A stretch of 64,000 bases of DNA from Micromonospora parastrephiae (GTDB lineage: Bacteria > Actinomycetota > Actinomycetes > Mycobacteriales > Micromonosporaceae), in contig NZ_JAEVHM010000010.1 in assembly GCF_016802865.1 (NCBI RefSeq), forward strand, positions 1 through 64,000, written 5' to 3'. The notes under the pieces are model-generated. The model was not told the origin of the DNA and ran no database searches. It worked only from the letters and a program-made list of their open reading frames with translations. Made by a program: the position numbers and the translations under genes. Below, piece by piece: positions 63,076-64,000 of this stretch (the stretch's first letter is position 1; each line of letters starts with the position of its first letter).

Positions 63076-64000
63076 GCCCCCTCCCCCGGCCGGTCCGCTG
63101 CCGCGCCCCCGTCGGTACGCAGCCCGGCCAGCTCCAACAACAACCCCTTGACCTCGGTGGCCGCGATCCGGTCCCGGGCGGCGGTCGGGTCGGAGCAGAG
63201 CAGCACCGGGGCGTCCGCCGGGTCGTCCGGCAGCCGCCCGTGCGAGCCCCGCACCGCCCGCGCGCCGGCGTCCAGGCCCACCGCGCTCATCAGGTACCGC
63301 ATACCGAGCTTCTTGCGGGCCAGCGCCACCCCGGCACGAGCCTTCGCGGCACCCGGGTTGGCCGGATCGAAGAACAGCTCGGCCGGGTCGTAACCCGGCT
63401 TCCGATGGATCTCCACCAGCCGGGCGAAGTCCGGCGCGCGGGCGTCGTCCAACCAGTAGTAGTAGGTGAACCACGCGTCCGACTCGGCCACCAGCACCAG
63501 CTCGCCGGCGCGCGGGTGGTCCAACCCGTACGCGGCCTTGCCGTCGGCGTCGAGCACCTCGGCCACCCCGGGCAGGCCGGCGCAGAGCTTCGCCACCGCC
63601 GGCACGTCGGCCGGGTCGCGGACGTAGACGTGCGCCACCTGGTGGTCGGCGACCGCGAACGCCTTCGACGTCCACGGGTCGAGGTACTCCATGCCGGCCT
63701 GCGTGTGCACCCGCAGCAGCCCTTCGGCGCGCAGCAGCCGGTTGACGTCCACCGGCCGGGACACGTCGGTGATGCCGTACTCCGACAGCACCACCACGGT
63801 GGCGTCGCGGGCCCGGGCGGCGTCCAGCAGCGGCCCGAGCACCGCGTCCAGCTCCGCCGCCGCGGCGGCGGCCTGGGCCGACGAGGGGCCGTAGCGTTGC
63901 AGGTCGTAGTCCAGGTGCGGGACGTAGACCAGGGTCAGGTCGGGCGACACGTCGGCCAGGATCTGCTCGGCCGCCTGACAGATCCACCGCGACGACGGCA
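63072..64000 (-). CDS. Alkaline phosphatase/nucleotide pyrophosphatase family protein, 5'-partial
   Basis: The frame is open to the window edge, so the N-terminus with the nucleophile is missing. Visible are LVYVPHLDYDLQRYGP, VVLSEYGITDVSRPVDVNRL (metal-binding region) and LVLVAESDAWFTYYYWLDDA. It belongs to the alkaline-phosphatase superfamily of phosphodiesterases, cleaving nucleotide or phosphodiester bonds. It overlaps the polyprenyl synthase gene and resembles the phosphodiesterase of the actinobacterial/cyanobacterial Ebo pathway for exporting a precursor. In-frame GTG 63950 is internal. Confidence 0.8.
   Translation of the reverse strand, partial: PSSRWICQAAEQILADVSPDLTLVYVPHLDYDLQRYGPSSAQAAAAAAELDAVLGPLLDAARARDATVVVLSEYGITDVSRPVDVNRLLRAEGLLRVHTQAGMEYLDPWTSKAFAVADHQVAHVYVRDPADVPAVAKLCAGLPGVAEVLDADGKAAYGLDHPRAGELVLVAESDAWFTYYYWLDDARAPDFARLVEIHRKPGYDPAELFFDPANPGAAKARAGVALARKKLGMRYLMSAVGLDAGARAVRGSHGRLPDDPADAPVLLCSDPTAARDRIAATEVKGLLLELAGLRTDGGAAADRPGEGA

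Noticed and set aside
62008..63987. A 659-codon frame for the polyprenyl synthase
   Set aside because: The first 300 codons are antisense-like Arg/Gly-rich sequence over the phosphatase gene; the real start overlaps its stop at 63075.

Overview
The window is high-GC actinobacterial DNA that looks like Micromonosporaceae (Micromonospora or a close relative). This rests on the base composition, frequent GTG/TTG starts, families such as ECF41 sigma factors, F420-type luciferase-like oxidoreductases, XRE-DUF397 pairs, DUF2637 and replication-relaxation proteins, and ricin-tailed secreted sugar enzymes. I did no database search; family assignments rest on motifs and recalled family features.

Left chromosomal flank (1-14577): end of a DGDG-repeat protein, a luciferase-like oxidoreductase, a two-gene glycosidase-like unit, a truncated GNAT gene, a small HTH regulator flanked by two identical palindromic operators, an MFS exporter whose frame runs into an ECF41 sigma factor, its FAD oxidoreductase partner, a serine hydrolase, an NhaA-DsbA fusion, an internally deleted AfsR/BTAD-type regulator, an IS982-like remnant and an SDR gene. 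The right part of this flank is visibly decayed.

Integrative element (about 14578-51279, 36.7 kb): a 38-bp perfect direct repeat marks both ends. The right copy is the 3' half of an intact CAU-anticodon tRNA gene (51242-51315, minus strand), and the left copy is the orphan half. A large serine integrase sits at the right end and its frame stops inside the tRNA. The backbone holds a DUF2637 membrane protein, an FtsK/SpoIIIE ATPase with a membrane protein and small helical proteins, an XRE-DUF397 pair and a replication-relaxation protein. The cargo (about 18.6-37.3 kb) is a defence island with two divergent blocks. The leftward block holds an SMC-like ATPase with a zinc hook, a small HEPN-like protein, a membrane protein, a giant SF1 helicase-nuclease translationally coupled to a HEPN-like protein, and a coiled-coil protein. 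The rightward block holds an HTH fused to a methylase that has lost its catalytic motifs, followed by complete hsdM-hsdS-hsdR. A perfect 20-bp palindrome lies between the blocks. A second HEPN-like gene sits at 46.7 kb.

Right chromosomal flank (51283-64000): an MMPL transporter coupled to a deleted FAD-oxidoreductase remnant, tRNA-Asn with a terminator, a YtxH-like protein, a sugar phosphate isomerase/epimerase, a truncated histidine-kinase ATPase domain, a 23-bp-arm hairpin, two large secreted enzymes (ThuA/DUF1080 and PQQ-type sugar dehydrogenase) sharing CBM6-like and ricin-like tails, and a polyprenyl synthase coupled to an alkaline-phosphatase-family protein that runs off the end.

The strongest candidates for undescribed biology are the split HEPN plus helicase-nuclease operon with its coiled-coil neighbour, the catalytically dead HTH-methylase that may control the whole defence island through the 20-bp palindrome, and the FtsK-like ATPase with three related small helical proteins.
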